DNA of 15,797 bases. It comes from Clostridia bacterium. Lineage in GTDB: Bacteria > Bacillota > Clostridia > Christensenellales > Borkfalkiaceae. Position 1 is the stretch's first letter; every line of letters begins with the position of its first letter. The stretch covers positions 1 through 15,797 of the forward strand of contig CAAGGZ010000140.1 in NCBI GenBank assembly GCA_900769545.1, written 5' to 3'. The translations under genes were made by a program, and so were the position numbers. Under the pieces are notes generated by a model that saw nothing but the letters and a program-made list of their open reading frames with translations, ran no database searches and was not told where the DNA came from. Positions 12,727-15,797 of this stretch are shown here, piece after piece.

Positions 12727-15093
12727 ATGAAGAAAAAAGTGATTGCTGTTTTGGCAACGTTGGCGGTTTGTTTTTCGTTTGCAGCGTGCGAAAATCTGCC
12801 TTTTTTAAATGGCGGAAATAGCGAAACGTCTGTGGGAGAAAGCTCCTCTATCGAAGAAATTTCGTACGAAAACCAATCGAATGACAGCGCAGAGGAGTCG
12901 TCTGCGGACGAATCGAGCGTGGAGGTAAGCTCCGAATCGAACACCGAGTCGAGTTCCGATTCAAGCGTTGAAGAAACGTATTTATATCACGCGTTTACGC
13001 CGTCGGAAAAGAGCTTATTTGTAGAATACATAGGCGAGGAAATTCCTTTCCTTCCCAACAATGAATATTACGTAGAAGAATATGAGTTTGATTGGGGTAC
13101 GGAATATGAAATCGGCGTGAATTTCTATACCTACGGCAATACGCAGGCGGAATTTGACGCTTATAAAGCGTTGTTTTCCGCGTATACGTTTACGGGCTCC
13201 GAAGAAGATGACTACGGCGATACGTGGTATTATTTCAATAAGGGCGAGATTTATATTGATATGGCGTATTATTTGGTGGACGAAGGCTACGTAATAGACG
13301 TATATGCGTATTGTTTATATGAATCGAATCCCAATCCCGATGAGGGTGGCGGTGAAACGAACGAATATACAAACACCGACTTTACAGCGACGGAAAAACA
13401 GCTCTTTAACGAGTATTTCGGTTGGGTAATTCCGTATGCGCCCAACAACACTTATACCGTAGAGGAGTATTCCTACTATTATGAGGAAGACGACCAGTCG
13501 GAAATTGGTTTGAATTTCTACACCTATGGGAATACACAGGCAGATTTTGACGCTTATAAAGATTTGTTCACGGAAGAGAACGGCTATACCTATGACGGTA
13601 CGCAAGAAGATGACTACGGCGATATGTGGTATTATTACAGCAAGGGCGATTATTATATCGACATGGCGTATTATTCTGACGGTATGGACGACGTAATTGA
13701 CGTATACGTATACGAGCTTTTGGACGGTAACGTTGGGGGTTCGGAAACGGAAACGCCGACAGATAAGGAGCTTATCACCAACGCAGGTAAGGGCTTGCCC
13801 ACGTCTGCAAACGGTGTATACGACGTTGATTTTACCAAAGCAACCAACGTGAAAGACGTTACCGACCAAGGTTATTATTTGGACGGTTGTCCTACGATGG
13901 GAAAAACCAGCGTGTTGGTCATTCCCGTAGAATTTAGCGACGTGACGGCGGAAAGCAAAGGGTATACGATTGATAAAATAAAGCAAGCGTTTAATGGAAG
14001 CGAGGCAAACGCTTCGTATTATTCCGTTTGGGAATATTATTATCTTTCCAGCTACGGACAGCTTGATTTGGATATTACCGTGTTGGATTCGTGGTTTATG
14101 CCCAAATATGCAAGCAGTTACTATGAAAACCTCGCTACTTCCGAAACGGGCAACGGCGACCAGATTATCATAGACGAAGCTTTGGCGGCGTTGGAGGGTA
14201 CTATGGATTTGTCGAAGTTCGATTCGGACGGAAACGCAATCATTGACGCAATTATTTTAGTGAATACATTGGAAGTCGATGCGGATAATATTTTCCATTG
14301 GGCGTACAGATATTGGAATTACTATACGGACGATGCGGGGAATTACTATGAGTATGACGGCGTTTCTGCCAACGATTATCTTTGGGCTTCCTATCAATTT
14401 ATGTTGGAAGCCTACGACGAAGACGGAAATGCGTATTACGACGATTCCGTAATGAATACCTATACGTTTATTCATGAATTTGGACACGTGCTGGGCGCGG
14501 ACGATTATTACGATACCGCGTACGTAGGCGCGCCGATGGACGGTTGCGATATTATGGACGCTATGTTTGGCGATCATAACCCGTATACGAAGTTCAACTA
14601 CGGTTGGTTGACAAGCTCCCGATTGGTAGTCGCGGAAGAGAGCGTAACGCTCACGTTAGAGGACTTCTCGAAGAATGGCGATACCATCATTATTGCGAAC
14701 AACTGGGACGAAAGCTTGGGTGTATATCAAGAATACTATATCGTAATGTATTATACGAATAACGAGCTTAATTCCGCTGAAATGGGCGGCGGTTACTTCC
14801 TTCGCGACGGTATTGTGGTATATCACGTGAATGCTTCGCTCTATAAAGAAGATTACGAGGGAACTATCTACTACGACGTTTATAACAACAATACAGACGT
14901 TTCTGACGAATACGGTACGGCGGACAATTTGATTGAGTACGTGAAGTCGCCTGCGGATACTTTTACGTACGTCGCAGGGGATTCGTCGTCGGATTCTATT
15001 ACGGATAGCCAAGGCGATAAGATTGCCTATACCTTTACAGTGGATAGCATGACGGAAGATACGGCAACCTTGACGTTTACGAAGAATGGTTAA
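12727..15093 (+). CDS. Surface lipoprotein with M6-like zinc metalloprotease domain and duplicated N-terminal domain
   Basis: From the ATG behind TGGAGGG this encodes 788 residues. The signal peptide MKKKVIAVLATLAVCFSFAA ends at a lipobox with Cys21. Residues about 28-85 are a Ser/Glu/Asp-rich tether, typical of surface lipoproteins. Two tandem copies of a Tyr- and acid-rich domain of about 110 residues follow (about 90-198 and 219-335). The protease-like region starts near residue 391 (MGKTSVLVIPVEFSD) and carries HEFGHVLGADDYYD with H583, E584 and H587, the pattern of the M6 (immune inhibitor A-like) family: zinc ligands, catalytic Glu and a downstream Asp. It would cleave proteins at the cell surface; its targets are unknown. 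It has its own consensus promoter and terminator. A frame-compatible ATG at 12637 lies upstream of the promoter and is rejected. Confidence 0.87.
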   Translation: MKKKVIAVLATLAVCFSFAACENLPFLNGGNSETSVGESSSIEEISYENQSNDSAEESSADESSVEVSSESNTESSSDSSVEETYLYHAFTPSEKSLFVEYIGEEIPFLPNNEYYVEEYEFDWGTEYEIGVNFYTYGNTQAEFDAYKALFSAYTFTGSEEDDYGDTWYYFNKGEIYIDMAYYLVDEGYVIDVYAYCLYESNPNPDEGGGETNEYTNTDFTATEKQLFNEYFGWVIPYAPNNTYTVEEYSYYYEEDDQSEIGLNFYTYGNTQADFDAYKDLFTEENGYTYDGTQEDDYGDMWYYYSKGDYYIDMAYYSDGMDDVIDVYVYELLDGNVGGSETETPTDKELITNAGKGLPTSANGVYDVDFTKATNVKDVTDQGYYLDGCPTMGKTSVLVIPVEFSDVTAESKGYTIDKIKQAFNGSEANASYYSVWEYYYLSSYGQLDLDITVLDSWFMPKYASSYYENLATSETGNGDQIIIDEALAALEGTMDLSKFDSDGNAIIDAIILVNTLEVDADNIFHWAYRYWNYYTDDAGNYYEYDGVSANDYLWASYQFMLEAYDEDGNAYYDDSVMNTYTFIHEFGHVLGADDYYDTAYVGAPMDGCDIMDAMFGDHNPYTKFNYGWLTSSRLVVAEESVTLTLEDFSKNGDTIIIANNWDESLGVYQEYYIVMYYTNNELNSAEMGGGYFLRDGIVVYHVNASLYKEDYEGTIYYDVYNNNTDVSDEYGTADNLIEYVKSPADTFTYVAGDSSSDSITDSQGDKIAYTFTVDSMTEDTATLTFTKNG
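12994..13731 (+). repeat. Tandem duplicated domain in the M6-like lipoprotein
   Basis: Two copies begin near 12994 (FTPSEKSLFVEYIGEEIPF) and 13381 (FTATEKQLFNEYFGWVIPY). Each continues with a conserved core: PNNxYxVEEY, then IGxNFYTYGNTQAxFDAYK, then EDDYGDxWYY, KGxxYIDMAYY and VIDVYxY. A short Gly/Asn/Pro linker joins them. They are too diverged at DNA level to be recent. I do not recognise the domain; alternating Tyr and acidic strands suggest a small all-beta or alpha/beta fold, possibly for binding or as a propeptide-like inhibitor. Confidence 0.82.
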
Positions 15094-15113
15094 ATTGAAA
15101 AGCGCATAATAAA

Positions 15114-15147
15114 AGACGGCGAGAGTTCTCGCCGTCTGATTTTTTTA
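15114..15147. terminator. Bidirectional terminator between convergent genes
   Basis: A perfect ten-base-pair stem AGACGGCGAG/CTCGCCGTCT (15114-15123 and 15128-15137) with an AGTT loop is followed by GATTTTTTT on the plus strand. On the minus strand the stem is followed by TTTTATTATG, so it can end both the protease gene and the convergent FAD-protein gene. Confidence 0.92.
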
Positions 15148-15152
15148 AATGG

Positions 15153-15797
15153 TTACATTTCGCAAATGTTTCTGGCAACGTGTACGCCGCTTGCGGAAGC
15201 GTGCGACAGGGAGTGCGTAATGCCGCTGCCGTCCCCAATAATGTAGAGACCTTGATAACGGCTCTGTAAATGTTCGTCCACTTCCACTTCCATATTGTAG
15301 AATTTAACTTCTACGCCATAGAGGAGGGTGTCCTCGTTTGCCGTACCCGGCGCAATTTTATCGAGCGCATAAATCATTTCAATAATACCGTCCAAAATAC
15401 GCTTCGGGAGAACCAAACTCAAATCCCCGGGCGTTGCGTTGAGCGTAGGGGTGATAAAGGCTTCTTCGATACGTGCAGGCGTACTGCGCTTACCGCGAAT
15501 CAAATCCCCGAAACGCTGTACAATGATACCGCCACCGAGCATATTGCTCAGGCGGGCAATCGATTCGCCATAGCCGTTGGAATCACGGAAAGGCTCTGAA
15601 AAATGTTTCGCCACAAGGAGCGCGAAATTGGTGTTTTGCGTTTGTTTTGCAGGGTCTTCGTAGCTGTGTCCGTTTACCGTAACGATACCGTTGGTGTTTT
15701 CGCTAACAACAGCGCCTTTCGGGTTCATACAGAAGGTACGGACTTTGTCACCGTACTGCTCCGTCACGTACACAATTTTACTTTCGTATAATTCGTC
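15153..15797 (-). CDS. FAD-dependent dehydrogenase-like protein, COG2509 type (C-terminal part, runs off the window)
   Basis: On the minus strand the frame is open from the window edge to the TAA at 15153-15155, giving the last 214 residues. A GTG at 15773 exists but has coding sequence upstream of it (DELYESKI), so the true start lies outside. The part seen matches the C-terminal half of the COG2509 FAD-dependent dehydrogenase family: YVTEQYGDKVRTFCMNPKG aligns with the usual TFCMCPGG stretch, followed by IVTVNGHSY and NTNFALLVAKHF. Near the end it has the FAD-contacting YIIGDGSGITHSLSHASASG. The family's reaction is not established. The second Cys of the usual CMCPGG is Asn here (CMNPKG). 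It converges on the protease gene and shares a terminator with it; no functional link is evident. Confidence 0.8.
   Translation of the reverse strand, partial: DELYESKIVYVTEQYGDKVRTFCMNPKGAVVSENTNGIVTVNGHSYEDPAKQTQNTNFALLVAKHFSEPFRDSNGYGESIARLSNMLGGGIIVQRFGDLIRGKRSTPARIEEAFITPTLNATPGDLSLVLPKRILDGIIEMIYALDKIAPGTANEDTLLYGVEVKFYNMEVEVDEHLQSRYQGLYIIGDGSGITHSLSHASASGVHVARNICEM

Noticed and set aside
15771..15773. GTG at 15773 as the start of the FAD-dependent protein
   Set aside because: The reading frame stays open to the window edge and the part seen corresponds to the C-terminal half of the family, so the gene is partial.

Overview
The window looks like chromosomal DNA of an uncultured low-to-mid GC Gram-positive, probably a gut Clostridia relative. 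The grounds are textbook sigma-A promoters (TTGACA-17-TATAAT types), strong GGAGG-type ribosome binding sites, many U-tailed hairpin terminators, lipoproteins with Firmicutes-like signal peptides, and a tRNA-Leu with the AAG anticodon, which in bacteria is mainly known from Firmicutes. The species cannot be named from the sequence.

Layout: (1) 1-313 holds a minus-strand tRNA-Leu(AAG) and a divergent promoter region. (2) 314-853 encodes a small unrecognised lipoprotein ending at a strong terminator. (3) 893-1732, minus strand, encodes an AraC-family regulator, transcribed divergently from (4) a carbohydrate operon at 1889-12617. In order the operon encodes a cytoplasmic GH78-type alpha-L-rhamnosidase; a very large secreted protein with five alternating beta-sandwich modules and a TIM barrel, interrupted by a frameshift near 6776; a 41-residue peptide gene; an intergenic hairpin terminator; a cytoplasmic TIM-barrel protein that shares landmark motifs with the end of the secreted giant; and a GH95-like enzyme translationally coupled to it. 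(5) 12727-15093, with its own consensus promoter, encodes a lipoprotein with a duplicated N-terminal domain and an M6-like zinc metalloprotease domain. (6) 15153-15797, minus strand, is the C-terminal part of a COG2509-like FAD-dependent protein that runs off the window.

How the genes may work together (inference): the AraC-type sensor would switch on the divergent operon in response to a sugar. The secreted modular protein would bind and perhaps cut a glycan outside the cell. The GH78, GH95-like and TIM-barrel enzymes would then dismantle imported oligosaccharides carrying L-rhamnose and L-fucose or L-galactose. No transporter lies in the window, so uptake must be encoded elsewhere. The points most worth a second look are the A-B-A-B-A module architecture, the pairing of an extracellular and an intracellular TIM barrel with the same DEP/DHY landmarks, the 41-residue peptide between them, and the frameshift that separates the secretion signal from the putative catalytic half.
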